64,000 nucleotides of DNA from assembly GCA_022828595.1 (NCBI GenBank), contig JAKGHH010000008.1:618728-682727 (forward strand), written 5' to 3'. This document shows, piece by piece, positions 1 through 11,740 of the stretch. This stretch comes from Nelumbo lutea (taxonomy: Eukaryota > Streptophyta > Magnoliopsida > Proteales > Nelumbonaceae). Under the pieces are notes generated by a model that worked only from the letters and a program-made list of their open reading frames with translations, made no database searches and had not been told where the DNA came from. A program made the translations under genes and the position numbers. Numbering within the stretch: position 1 is the first letter of the stretch; each line of letters begins with the position of its first letter.

Positions 1-2178
1 CTTCTTGGTGGTAAAACACCTTACGAGATGCTGTTTGGACAAAGTCCTTCTTATAAACATCTCAGAGTTTTTGGTTGCTTGTGTTTTTTGCATACTCGGG
101 ACCGTGACAAATTTGCTGCTAGGAGTAGGAAATGTGTCTTTGTTGGGTTTCCTTTTGGGAAAATGGGATGGAAATTATACAATCTTAAGTCTGGTGATTA
201 CTTCGGCTCGCAAGACGTGGTGTTTAGTGAGGCCGAGTTTCCCTTTACCAGTCCGGAACATCAACCCTTAGTAACCAGTCCTCCCGTAGCCAAAGAAAAT
301 GTTGGGTTGCCTTGGGCGACTCCTCCTAACATGGTATCTGAGTCACATCATATAGAAGTCAGGGGGAGTGACATGATCAATAAAGAATGACATCAAAACA
401 TGGGTAATGATAAGGAGGCATGTCCTCTTGATGAGATAAGGAGCTATACAACTTGTAAAAATAATGAAACTCCAACTGCTTCTCAGCCCACCACGAAGTT
501 ATTAGGCCGCGGACATCGAGAAAAGCGGACCCCTAGGTATTTACAAGACTTTGTCACACACTCTTCTCGGCATTTAAACCCCTCCGATGTTTCTCCCGCA
601 TCATCTCAGTCCTCAAGTACTCCTTATCCCATAACTCATTATGTGACGTATGATAATTTTTTTGTGAAGCACAGACATTTCTTGGCAGTTGTTACTACAG
701 GCCAAAAACCTACTCACTTCTCTGAGGCAATGACTGATGCTCGATGGCACGAAGCTATGCGCCAAGAGATACAAGCTTTGGAAGACAATGGGACATGGAC
801 CTTGGAAGACCTCCCACTTGGAAAAAAGGCAATCGGTTGTAAATGGGTCTACAAAATCAAGTACAACTCTGATGGATCCATTGAAAGATTTAAAGCACGA
901 TTGGTAGTCCTAGGCAACACTCAAGTTGAAGGTCTTGATTACAAAGAGACCTTTGCCCCTATGGCTAAGATAGTCACAGTTCGAACCTTCTTAGCAATTG
1001 TTGCGGCCCAACATTGGGAATTGCATCAGATGGATGTCCATAATGCTTTTCTGCACGGTGACCTCCATGAGGAGGTCTATATGAAACCTCCTCCAGGTTT
1101 TTCGGCCTCCGGGACTAGAAAGGCATGCAAACTCCAGAAATCTTTGTATGGTCTGTAGTAAGCCCCCCGAAACTGGTTTTCTAAGTTAGGTGCCGCATTA
1201 TTTACATATCGCAAGAATGAGCTTGTCTTGCACGTCCTGGTTTATGTTGATGACTTAATCGTTGGTGGGAATAACCTGAAGTTCATATACAAATTTAAAC
1301 AGTATATGAACCGGTGTTTTCACATGAAGGACTTGGGTGTTCTTAAATATTTTTTGGGCATTAAAGTGACTCATAGATTATTAGGGATATTTCTTTGCCA
1401 AATAAAATATGCACTTGATATTATTACAAAAATTGGCTTATTGGGGTCCAAACCTACTCCCTTTCCTATTACTCAAAATAAAAAATTTGCCCTTGCTGAC
1501 GGAGCACTCCTGGATGACCCTGAACGATATCAACGACTTGTAGGCTGGTTGATTTATTTAACCATGACACAGCTATAGCTCAGATATTGCATCAATGTCT
1601 TGGCCCAATTTATGCAGTGTCCTCGTGTTGATCATTGGGATGCGGCATTACGTGTGGTTCGTTATCTAAAAGGACATCCTGGTCAAGGAATATTTTTGCG
1701 CTCTGATTTTGATATGCAATTGTATGCCTATTGTAATTCCGATTGGGCAAGTTGTCCTCTAACTCGTCGGTCTCTTACTAGGTATTTTGTCATGTTAGGA
1801 CATTCCCCCATCTCCTAGAAGACTAAGAAACAGTATACTCTCTGCCGAGGCTGAATACCGGTCAATGGCCACTACCAGTTGTGAGTTGAAGTTGCTAAAA
1901 GGCCTGCTATCGTCTTGGGTATATCTCATCCTCAGCCTATACGCTTGTTTTGTGACAATCAAGTTGCTCTGCACATTGCCGCGAACCCTCCAATCATATT
2001 GAAGTTGATTGTCATTTCATTCACAATGAGTTTATAGCCGACACTATTGCACCTGCCTATGTACGAACCCGTGAACAATTTGCCGATATTTTCACCAAGG
2101 CTCTCGGACAAAGACAGTTTGACTCTTTCCTTCCCAAGTTGGGCATTCGCAATCCTCATGCACCACCTTGAGGGGAAG
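1..2178 (+). pseudogene. Ty1/copia retrotransposon pol relic (integrase C-terminus, RT, RNase H)
   Basis: One reading frame can be followed from base 1 to about 1850, broken by in-frame stops at 388, 1156, 1159 and 1576, with further breaks after 1816. Bases 1-240 encode the end of the copia integrase (TPYEMLFG, then LRVFGCLCF and KCVFVGFPFGKMGW). Bases 700-1150 encode the start of the RT ([55 protein letters not shown]). After the double stop in SLYGL**APRNWF about 20 residues are missing, and the RT active site LVYVDDLIVGG follows at 1234-1266. RNase H motifs (YCNSDWASCPLTRRS, AEAEYRSM, LFCDNQVALHIA) lie at 1720-2000, and the typical C-terminus (REQFADIFTKALG) at 2070-2110. The 5' LTR, gag and most of integrase lie outside the window. 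It cannot encode a working polyprotein. Confidence 0.95.
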
Positions 2179-2345
2179 TATTAGATGGAGATAAGACTCG
2201 CAAGAGTCCCAGATTTGTATGTTACCTAAGAAGTATTTTTGTTTTGTCATTTATTTTTCTTTTGAATTAGGAGTTTGTTTTTAGAAAGTTTTAGGGAGCA
2301 AAGAACTCCATCGTTTATATAAATATCATAAGGTATCAATGCGAA
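2168..2345 (+). repeat. Polypurine tract and start of the copia 3' LTR
   Basis: Directly after the pol relic comes ttgaggggaagta (2169-2181), the usual copia polypurine-tract form, followed by ttagatggagataagactcg, which fits the start of a 3' LTR. A promoter-like tttatataaat lies near 2315. I cannot fix the LTR end because the partner LTR is outside the window; 2345 is a working limit. Confidence 0.6.
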
Positions 2346-2432
2346 ATGACACCTTTATCTTCGAAATTTTTTCAAAACTAAGTCCAGAAAAAGAAAACCA
2401 CTGAAAGGAGATAGAGCTACCACAAAAATTTA

Positions 2433-2600
2433 TATATCATCCAACAGATGCCATACTGTGGAAGAGCAATTATAAGACCGAGCTGGTAAGGTATCAATAA
2501 CAAACTTGGAATCATTTTCAATTATCACATTTGTCAGGCCTAGATCATTTAGAAAAATACAGCATACACAAATTGTAGAGCATTCAGCAAAAAAAGGGGA
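2433..2600 (-). pseudogene. RNase H-like (RVT_3 type) fragment
   Basis: The minus-strand translation contains AEC...FLNDLGLTNVIIENDSK FVIDTL and then VWHLLDDI. This is the central part of the plant RNase H-like domain found in LINE ORF2 C-termini and related relics: the Glu of AE and the Asp of the ENDS/ESDS motif are visible. The upstream first Asp strand and the downstream part are not recognisable. It is a short scrap, not a gene. Confidence 0.6.
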
Positions 2601-2619
2601 TGAACCTTTACAAGGACCC

Positions 2620-5600
2620 GATCTTCCCCTCAAAAAAGACCCCGAATCAGACCTGAGGATAATCAGGTTAAATATATTGAGAGATGAATAGTGACAGGTG
2701 GTCTTATTTAAGTGGGTTAGTAGAGAGAAGAGGAAGAGGTGAGTAGGAAATCCGGCTTCCAGACTGATTGAAATTTTAGAAACTAAAGCTAACAAAAGAC
2801 AAGGGGGGATGAAATTCTTTTTGCGTCATTAGATAAATTGGAAATTTACATTTGCAATCTCATATAGCTCAAAGTGTAGGCAATGAAACAGAGACTAAGA
2901 CATGTAAATTGAAACATTATAAGAGATGTACTTTTGGCTATGGTCAATAAAAGAGGGGCATTCTTCTCCTTCTTCAATGAACGTTCTGTGTATGCGTAAC
3001 AGAAGAGAGGGGCATTCTTCTTCTCCCTAAACAGAAATGAATTATAAAGAGTGCGGAGTGGTGTAAATTAATTAGATCACGGCTCTATCCATCTCTGGCT
3101 ATGCAATCATCAAGATCGACTTGGTATCTCAAAAACAACCAGCGTAGTCACTCTCCGTCATGTTCAAACTTAAAGGGTAATTCCAATATTGAACAAAAGT
3201 TTGTCTATCTTTAATATTTGCTTCATTCCAATATTGAACAAAAATTTCACTCGATAGTCAGTACAGTCGTACAGATAGAGGGGCTTTTCACGCTTCATTC
3301 AGTTATCGTAATACAGCATGAGCATATAGCGCTTTATGTCCTCTCTTCCTGTTTCATTCTCATAGGCCATAGGTAGGCTAACCTTTACCACATTAGAGAG
3401 CTAGAGTGAGTGAAATGGCAACATGTAAAGCTTTCCATTGGCCCCATTGATCTTGTTGGTCTGCCCCTTATTGATCGATTGTCCCATAGATTCTGTTTAC
3501 ACTGCATGCGGGACTGACCTTAGCAAGTTATCTAGACTAGAGAACCCATTGATTTGCAAAAACTGCTTCATTTAACTACCCTTAATGGTTTCTGACAATA
3601 TATAGGATAAATATCTCATCTCCCCTTTTATTTAAACTGATCTCTGGATATGCATGTCCATCGTATTAACAAAACAAGTCAAGCTAGAGACCTCACCAAC
3701 GCTCAATGTTGTCTTCCTCAACCCAGAATGCAGCAATTCTGAAGCCATAACCTATTTGAACAATGAACGACTTGGGAAACGAAAGAAAACAAAAACTAGA
3801 TGGAATATATTAAGTTCCGGTCATTTTTCGGAGGGAAGGCTGCAAATATTGTTTCTTTTTTAATTTTCTTCTATCACCAATCGCTTCATAAAGAATTGAG
3901 ACATCCTCTGAAAGGAATATTAAAAGGTCTCACCTCTCGTTGTTCATCTTACATGGTTATCTTTTCTTATCAATCTTTTTATTGTAAATTGATCAAATCA
4001 AACACTAAAAACAGAACAAGGAGAGGGCCGAGTTCTACTACTAGAGAAACATCAATATCTAAACTGTGGGAAAAAAAAATCCTATAAAACACTAACTTGG
4101 GCTCTATTTGAGAGGTCTTGGTGCTCTGCAATCGGCATGGAATAGGAGTCTGGAATGGACCATTTTGGCTCCATTTGTTATACTAGTAAACGTGTACATA
4201 CATTTGCATGTGGCAGGGCCTTCGGTGAAGGTAGATTTGTTTTGTTTCATACTTTCATGCATTTGCTGTGTTTATTTAAGCCTTATCTATCTATTGATGA
4301 TAAAGTGTGGGAGTTGTACTTGTTATTTCTCTTTTTGATCTCTACCACATTTTTGTTGTAAAGACTCTTTAGTATACCTTTTCTTATATGGTTACAAGTG
4401 AGCAGTTTCTGAATAGTCATATTAGCTCTATTTTCTTTTTATTTCAGCTTTTAAATTTTCATAAATAAACAAACTAAAAATAGGGATTTGATGCTCAAAA
4501 GGGGGTTCCGGCAAAAATAGCAGGTTGCCACCTTGGAACATGTAGACCATTAAGTTATTCAAAATCAAAATAAAGATTATCCCAACTATACAACCGATAA
4601 CGAAGTTATGGAATCCAAAAATTTGTATATACATGTGTGTAATCCACGACTTAGTGGTTACCTGTTTGACCCAACCAATTCGAATAATTCAAACATCTAG
4701 GTCAATGACAGGTTGAAAATAGTGATATTTATGTCAACAATTAATGAGAATAATTTTATTAATACACTTAAAGAGTAAATAATTGTCCCAAATTTCAACT
4801 CTCTTTCTAATAATAGTCCTATTTCCTAGGGAAAAGATGACAATCTTCCCATCTACCATGGAATAAATCTACACTATACTACTATAACAAAATGGGAATA
4901 GCTCTCCAAGGCTTCTAGATTTTTTTGTTTACTAAAACACCCACTCTTTGAATTAGGCCCCTCTCTATTCTAAGGATAAAAATTGTAATTTGAAGATTAC
5001 CATTCAGTTTACTCCATTCCTTCTCTTTAAATCCCATATTTAAGGTATTAACTCCAATTCTCTCCCATTGAATCCTACATCTAAGGCATTTTTATTTATT
5101 AAACTCTAGTGATTACATCCATGAGCAATAACCGTAACAGCATAAAAACCTATATTTTTAAAACTAATCTGAAAACAAAACCAATTTTTTTAGGTTGTTG
5201 ATAAGCAGCTCAACCTTGGGCCAAATAGGTTAGCCCATGATGCTATATATAATTAAATACTAAAATTTTAAATAGATAAAATACAAAAATAAAGAAATTT
5301 TGTAAAAAAATTTGGACATATCACTAACATTATAAGAAGCATTTTTTATTACTGATGAAAATGTAATACAAAATTTAAAAATAATATGAAAATAAAACCA
5401 TTTTCATATCTAAGTGACAAGTCACTTGTTCAACTAACTAAGTTAAATGGGTCAACCCATGTTCTTTTAGTTAAATAAAAAATAAAAATGTACACAAATG
5501 TGAAAAAATAAAAAACAAAAAAAGGCATAATTCCAAAGATAGAAACTGAATTGAAATTGAAATACAAAGTGTGATAAATAAGAATTATTTTTATTAATTA

Positions 5601-5940
5601 TGTAAATGAAATACAAAATATAAAACTGAATTGAAAATAAAACCCATGATGTCAGTACTATATAATAAATATTTAAACAAAGATTGAAACGCAAAAAAAA
5701 TGAAAAAATACAAAAAAAAATTATAGAAAATATTTGAACACAAAAAACAATATCATCATCATCATTTGAAATTATCAATTACAATGTAGTTGCCGGTCTT
5801 ATTTATTGCTCTTTTCTTCTGAAGGCGTGATTTGTTGCTCATTTAAAAGATAGCCACTTAATATAATTTAATGCGTTAAGAAGTATATGGGTGGGCTCTG
5901 AGCAACAAACAAAAATATTGAATGTAAATATTGGCTACAA
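2620..5940. other. Intergenic, AT-rich, no gene recognised
   Basis: No open frame has recognisable domain content. Small local duplications are visible: gaggggcattcttct at about 2953 and 3006, and attccaatattgaacaaaa at 3180 and 3225. From about 4740 to 5760 the DNA is very A/T rich with poly-A runs. Confidence 0.7.
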
Positions 5941-5950
5941 TTGCTCAATT

Positions 5951-6022
5951 GTGGCTATAGTTTAGTGGTGAGAATTCCACGTTGTGGCCGTGGACACCTG
6001 GGCTCGAATTCCAGCGATCACA
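5951..6022 (+). tRNA. tRNA-His (GTG anticodon), possibly a pseudogene
   Basis: The 72-base segment folds as a plant tRNA-His. The anticodon arm is perfect: stem CCACG/CGTGG with loop TTGTGGC, giving anticodon GTG. The D arm (GTTT/GAAT with loop AGTGGTGA) and T arm (CTGGG/TCCAG) pair with one G-T in the T stem. The acceptor stem is imperfect: GTGGCTA against CGATCAC gives three Watson-Crick pairs, two wobbles and two mismatches (positions 5 and 7). The internal B-box reads GGCTCGAATTC rather than the general GGTTCGANTCC. A CAA motif lies just upstream and T-runs follow. It is clearly tRNA-His-derived; the weak acceptor stem makes function uncertain. Confidence 0.75.
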
Positions 6023-6027
6023 TTTCG

Positions 6028-6041
6028 TTTTATGCTTTTTT
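6028..6041 (+). terminator. Possible Pol III terminator of the tRNA-like gene
   Basis: TTTT at 6028-6031 and TTTTTT at 6036-6041 fall 6-19 bases after the tRNA-like gene, where RNA polymerase III would stop. Confidence 0.45.
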
Positions 6042-6978
6042 GATCCTCAATCCCCACCTTATGTATAGCACATGTTTTATGGTCCATGAGTCTTCAATAT
6101 TTATTTTCATTTTTCGGTTTAATGGAATTTGGGAGTACTTAAAAATAAGTGCTTAGAGGAGCATTTTGGTCGTACTAATGTGGTTTTGCGTAAAATAACT
6201 ATAAAATTTGAGATAATTTAGAGTTGCACCAGTCATAGGTGAGATACAAAGATATGAGATGACCACCACAGGTGAGATGATCATCGCAACTCAATCTGCA
6301 AATCACGAATCATGAATAACAAATCACAAATCACATCTGACCTGCGTTGTGAATGGAACAAAATTAGCGGAAATGTTACCAGACTTTTGAGAGGCTGAAT
6401 TATGATCGTTTGACATTTTAAGTTAAATCCAACAGTCATGATTTGATTAGGTATAATGAAGGGACATTATTTAAATCTTAATAATCATTTACTTTTAACT
6501 AATTATAAATAATTATATAATTTAACTATATGACTGTACAAAATGCCTCTTCAAACAAAATTATTATTTTTCATGGTAAGTCTCCAAAATCTATTAAAGG
6601 TTGTAGGTCAGACCATTTTATCCATAAATTCACAACACAAAATACTTTTATCTCTCTCAATCTAAGTTACTAGCATCCTGCAAAAGGTTAATTTGAAGAT
6701 CCTTCAACTTTTATACTTACAATTTATCACTCGAGACTATTATATCTTGTAAACGAAATTGCTTGCAATCCAATAACAAGTTTAGTCACCTGAATGGAGG
6801 TGATGCACTATCTCATCTTATATCTTGCTCAATGAATTTTGTTGGACGCTATGCAAAAAAGGCTGCCCATATTGTTGCTAAGAAATGTGTATTTATGTCG
6901 AAGACCTTTTACATGATCGCTTGTTTTTGCTTCATTCAGCTGCACTATTGTATTTGATATTTCATTGAGCTAAATTAA
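6042..6978. other. Intergenic, nothing recognised
   Basis: AT-rich sequence. A small run of related words around aatcacgaatcatgaataac and aaatcacaaatcac (6298-6333) is the only local structure seen. Confidence 0.6.
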
Positions 6979-7467
6979 ATGAAAATGCTTTTGAGCTTTA
7001 TTAAAAAAATGATTGAAGTAACACGATACCTATAAACCCCCTTAGTTATTAATTTAGGGTTCATTTGGTTCACAATCATCAGAATCAGAATGATTCATTC
7101 TCCTCATCTATTTAGTTTGGACTAGAATCGGAATTAGAATCATGAAAATGCTTTTGAGCTTTATTAAAAAAATGAATGAAGTAACACGATACTTATAACC
7201 CTCCTTAGTTATTAATTTAGGGTCCATTTGGTTCACAATCATCAGAATCAGAATGATTCATTCTCCTCATCTGTTTAGTTTGAACTAGAATCGGAATTAG
7301 AATCATGAAAATGCTTTTGAGCTTTATTAAAAAAACGATTGAAATAACACGATACTTATAAATCTCCTTAGTTATTAATTTAGAGTCCATTTGATTCACA
7401 ATCATCAGAATCAGAATGATTCATTCTCCTCATCTGTTTAGTTTGGACTAGAATCGGAATTAGAATC
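6979..7467. repeat. Tandem repeat, three near-identical 163-bp units
   Basis: Units begin at 6979, 7142 and 7305 (atgaaaatgcttttgagc...), spacing exactly 163 bases, and differ at only a few positions. Each unit contains catttggttcacaatcatc followed by gaatcagaatgattcattc and ends in actagaatcggaattagaatca. Those phrases resemble ends of plant MITEs, so the unit may be an amplified transposon end; that is inference. Confidence 0.9.
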
Positions 7468-7989
7468 ACAATTAGCTATAACGACCCTCATTCCCCAGTG
7501 GAAGGGAGGGAATGACCATTCCCTCAAAGGATCATTAAGGGTTATCATTGCAACTTACTAAGGAAGGGCAAGAGGAGCCTAACTCTCTTGAATCCATAAA
7601 GGATCGTTGCTTTTATTATTAGAAATTTTATTATTTCTATTCTTCTACAGAAACCACAAAATTATACTGATTTTCTCTCTATCAAAGTGGATTATTTGAC
7701 CCATCCTTAGCCACCAGTTGTTTATGGGTTCCTCTTTTTCCAAAATGTCTGCCAAATCCAGATCTTGAAAATGTGGTCAGAAGAAAATATAGAAAGGTTT
7801 TAATTTTGGGGGAGTGGGGAATATTCAGTTCCCAGATTTTATTAGGGTAGCCACATGACCCGACCCTACCTGACCTCTGTCCATCATCCAGGCCTCTTTG
7901 TAGGCAGTTTAAGGTAAAGTTTCCTTTTGGGTCTAATCTCTCGATAATATTGTCTTCTTTTGAGCCGGATGGGATGAAAATAGTCTTAA
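7468..7989. other. Spacer, nothing recognised
   Basis: Between the 163-bp tandem repeat and the LINE relic. The segment 7485-7560 (ccccagtggaagggaggg, then aatgaccattccctcaaagg) could be the far end of the element that seeded the tandem array, but no partner end was established. Confidence 0.4.
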
Positions 7990-9260
7990 TTTTACTCCAA
8001 ACATGAGAAGGGACTAAATTGCAGACTTAGAGTTATTTTCAAACCCACTATCATGGTCAATAAAATCTCCCGCTCTAAGCTCTTCATTTACTTGACTGTT
8101 AGCATTAACCATTTCTTCTAATGTACGGTCATCCGGCCATAGGAAATTTATTGAGCCTCCATTTCCTACCGTCCATCCCAAATCTCTCTTAAGGAGATCT
8201 CTGGCTTGAAGGATCTCCCTCCAGACCCACAAAATTCCTTTCTTTTCTCTTTACCTAAGTATTTACTTTTAACCACTTTGACCCACAGATTGTTGCTATT
8301 TGTAATGATATTTTATGCGAGTTTAGCAAGATTTGCCTCATTAAACCATCAAAATTTTTTTATACCAAGCCACCCCAAATTTTTGGCATGCAAACATTGA
8401 TCCAATTCGTTAGATGAACAGGCTGTCTTCCATTATTATTTGACCATAAAAGATTTCTGACATCTATTTATTTCATTAGTATTCACTGAAGGGATTTTAA
8501 ATAAAATCCATTACAAATTGGGGCATAGAACTTATGGTGGAGTTAAGTAAAGTAATTCTTCCGCTTAGAGAGAGAGAGAGAGTGTCCCTTTTCCATCCAG
8601 CAAGTTTATTGCTGATATTTTTCGTTTAATTGATTAAAAGGCCTCTTCGTAACCCTTCCCGAGATCATGGCCACACCAAGGTAAGAGTCCGGATACATAT
8701 CTAGGGGAATTCTCATGCATCTGAATAAGATGCTTTGTAACCTTCCAAGGATATTCTTTCAAGATTTAAGGGCTGATTTTTCAAAATTTGGGCATTGCCC
8801 CGAAGCCAAAGCAAATTGGTTGAGAATGTCTTTCATTTGATAATAGGCTGAAACAGTGGCTTTTGCAAAAATAAAACAACCATTAGCAAAATGCAGGATT
8901 GGTATGCAAGGACCACCTTTTAAGGCTCTACATCCAATTTAACTTTTGGGTTTAACAGCTTCATTCTCAAACTTATTTGTCAATGCTTCCGCTCATAACA
9001 CAAATAAATGGGGAGAGAGTGGATTAAACTTATTTGTCAATGCTTCCGCTCATAACACAAATAAACTTATTTGTCAAACTTCTAGTTGGATTAAAACTTC
9101 CTGTTGGTGTCCCATTTATAAGGATCTTGTAAGAGATTGACCTAATACAGTCCATGGTCCATTCACTCATTTCTTATTCACCCATTTCTTATGGAAACCA
9201 AATTTCAGAAGATATACAGCAGCGAAGGCTTTGGAGCTGAAATTTCTCACCACTGATGAT
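7990..9260 (-). pseudogene. LINE (L1-type) ORF2 relic: RT core to post-RT region
   Basis: Read on the minus strand from about 9230 downwards: FGFHKKWV, INGTPTGSFNPTR, LFVLCAEALTNKFENEA, HFANGCFIFAKAT (where LINEs have FADD), MKDILNQFALASGQ, NFEKSALKS, YLGVAMISGRV, then LGWLGIKKF.WFNEANLAKLA, KSKYLGK and WREILQARDLLKRDLGWTVGNGGSINFLWPDD. These are in the order of LINE RT and its C-terminal extension. Stops and frameshifts are frequent and the RT active-site Asp pair is lost. A local direct duplication (cttatttgtcaatgcttccgctcat at about 8970 and 9030) splits the region where GLRQGDPLSP should be. Confidence 0.85.
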
Positions 9261-9607
9261 TGAATATAAAGGTGTTATGCGTAACAAGCCCGGCCTGAAA
9301 TTTTGCGGACTTGGTATTGGCCCGAGCCAGGTCGAGCCTTTCACGCAAAATCCTAGGCCTAGGTCGAGTTTTCAAGCTAGGCCAAGAATGATCACTCCCT
9401 AGTTACTATAATTTTGGCGATTTACAACCCACCATTAATCTTGACTAGGAGCAGGAGGTCTTTCACTGTAAAGTTTCTTTCATGCTAGATAGTCACTGGT
9501 CTCCACACTAAGCAAACCACTTGAGCTCTGCCTTTCTTTCTATTGTGCTTTATTTTATTTTGATATTACATACTACATATTACAAGGGGATGAGGGGTGT
9601 GAGGCCC

Positions 9608-10069
9608 TAGGGCTGTAAATCGAATCAAATAACTAGGTTCAAATTTGAATTGTTTATATTTGAATATAAAAAGAATCTTATCCATCGGATTTATATTGGA
9701 TTCAAATCAAATTCAGATTATAATTGGGATATTGAATAGTATAAATAAATTAAAATAAAAATGATTCAAATAGTATATATTATTAATAAAATAAAATAAA
9801 AGTAACTTTATTATTACATTTCATGAACGAAATGACTTGAAAATTGTTTGTCTGAAACTTGAACTTGCGCCAAGTTAATAAGAACACGACATTTAAACAA
9901 ACTTATAGATACAATATAAAGTTCCAATATGTCTGAGTATATATATTTAGAGCAAATTAAATATGATTATATTTAAACCGATTATAAATGGATTGAGTTC
10001 AGACCAACCTTAGTGGGACTGAATTCTAATTCAGATAATGCAAACCATTTACGGCCCTATAAGGCCCAT
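9608..10069. mobile_element. Non-autonomous hAT-like element, 462 bp
   Basis: The ends are inverted: tagggctgtaaat at 9608 and atttacggcccta ending at 10069. Flanking 8-base words match at 7 of 8 positions: tgaggccc (9600-9607) and taaggccc (10070-10077). An 8-bp target duplication and TAGGGC-type ends are typical of the hAT superfamily. The interior is AT-rich with no transposase coding. Confidence 0.8.
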
Positions 10070-10077
10070 AATCCATT

Positions 10078-10820
10078 GGCCACGGAGAGCCAGTGGCTGT
10101 GGTCATGCGGAATTGCGGATTTCATCCCGCGCCTTACATTTAAAGGGGCGCCGAGTGACCATGTCAATTAATGGTCATTTTTTATCACTTCATGCCCATC
10201 TTGGTGGGTCTTCGGCATCACTATGTTTCTAGTTAGAATGTTCGTATTTGATTTTGTGTATGGGATTTTGGGAGATTGAGGTGTCTTGGTACATGACACT
10301 ATGCATATTAATTTATTATTGTTTTGAACGCATAAATTCCATTGATCTCCATTAGGCGCCACATAGGACACCCTCAGGGGGAATTGCCTTCTCTTGGGGG
10401 AAATAATTTTTTAAAAAACTTTTCAGACAATTCTATTCAAATAATTTTAGGTAAATGGTAATACAAATCAACGCCTGTAATTGATTTATTTGTTCAACCA
10501 AATAGGATTTATGAAAAGTAAAATCAGAACATAAAATATGGTACCTAGATAGACATCAAATGTAAACATAACAGAAACACAATATAGCCATTTTAAATGA
10601 CCCAGATTTTCTATTCACTTTCGCTACTACACATTATCTAGGGTACACTGTTACTGTACATCTCACAATACAATATGGTAATGTGTGGTTGCAATTTAAA
10701 GTAGATCAAGTGGGGCAGGAAATCCAATTTGATTTTAAACACCAGTTAATTGCTCATGAATTCATTTCAAATCTTCTGCTCACCATGTTATATATAATGA
10801 ATTGTGTAATTAAGTTGTAA
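10078..10820. other. Intergenic, nothing recognised
   Basis: No coding or repeat structure was assigned. Short open frames near 10038-10371 overlap on both strands and show no domain. Confidence 0.6.
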
Positions 10821-11125
10821 TGTTTTAAAAAATGACTTGGAAACAGAATTGTTTTGGCCACCGGTTTTTGGGTCAATGGTCTAACCGTCCAGTTCAAACA
10901 GATGACCCGTTTTGACAACAAAATTAAAAAAATAAAAAAACGGTCAAAAACTATTGAATGGATCGACAGGTCGATAGTTCGACCACCCGAATCAACGGTT
11001 TATTAACTTTTCCACTATTTTTTACCAGATTCTGGGTTTTGGTTTAAACGAAACCGATTGACTGAATGATTTTTGGGCCAAACAATCCGATCATTCAGAT
11101 CAACAGCGGTTTGAAAACGTTGCCA
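10821..11125. repeat. Interspersed MITE-like repeat, copy 1
   Basis: Contains gacccgttttgacaacaaa and cggtcaaaaactattgaatg. Equivalent words in the same order (gactcgttctgataaaaa, cggtcaaaactatttgaatg) occur at 25391-25631 in the pectinesterase intron, so these are two copies of one family. Outer ends read approximately gttttaaaaaatgacttgg and gtttgaaaacgttgccaag, a degraded inverted repeat; borders are approximate. Confidence 0.5.
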
Positions 11126-11479
11126 AGTTGAATGAACACACCAGTATTCCATACGCACCTAAACCACACTCAAATATATAGAGATTATTAAATAATGATG
11201 CATTCACTCATGATTGATACATAACCCTTTACACACAGCATGGCATGCAGCAAATCCGGATAAAATCTCTCATAGTGCCGTGTTAAAAATAAGTTTTTGC
11301 AGATAGAGGTATAGACAGTGCTACACACTTGCATTAATTGCATGGGAATAGGATTTTTTTTTTGGATAGAAACTAGAGGGGCTGCACAAGACAGGGGATA
11401 GTGGTCCCCATAAATCAGACTTATAAATACAAGCTAGATTCTAAGGAAGATCATTAAAATTGAGATTTACTGTATTCTA

Positions 11480-11740
11480 TAGGGATGAAAATACTTGATT
11501 GGCGAGTCAGTCTGCTGCTTGATTAGCTTCCCAATAGACATGATTGTAAACCAACTTGATTCTTCAAATCCTAACACTTCAATAATAATCCAAAGGTTCC
11601 ATGGGGTCCATGAATCGTTTCAGACAAGAAATCACGATAAAGGAATTGCCTTCAATGATAATGAGTGATTTGGGAAATTCATTGTCAAATTATGAACCTC
11701 CCATGCGGCCCAAACTTCCCCTAAGTTGATTGATTATAAA
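11480..11740 (-). pseudogene. RNase H-like (RVT_3 type) relic
   Basis: The minus-strand reading gives NEFPKSLIIIEGNSFIVISCLKR, then a stop-interrupted stretch, then YNHVYWEANQAADWLA. The pattern of a second-Asp strand (here EGNS instead of E.DS) followed by H..REAN.AAD.LA is the C-terminal half of the RNase H-like domain of plant LINEs. It is short and broken. Confidence 0.7.

Noticed and set aside
9270..9380. cccgagcc/ggcctaggtcgag-rich patch, possible hAT end
   Set aside because: Vocabulary resembles the 13640-14175 element ends, but no inverted partner or target duplication could be found.
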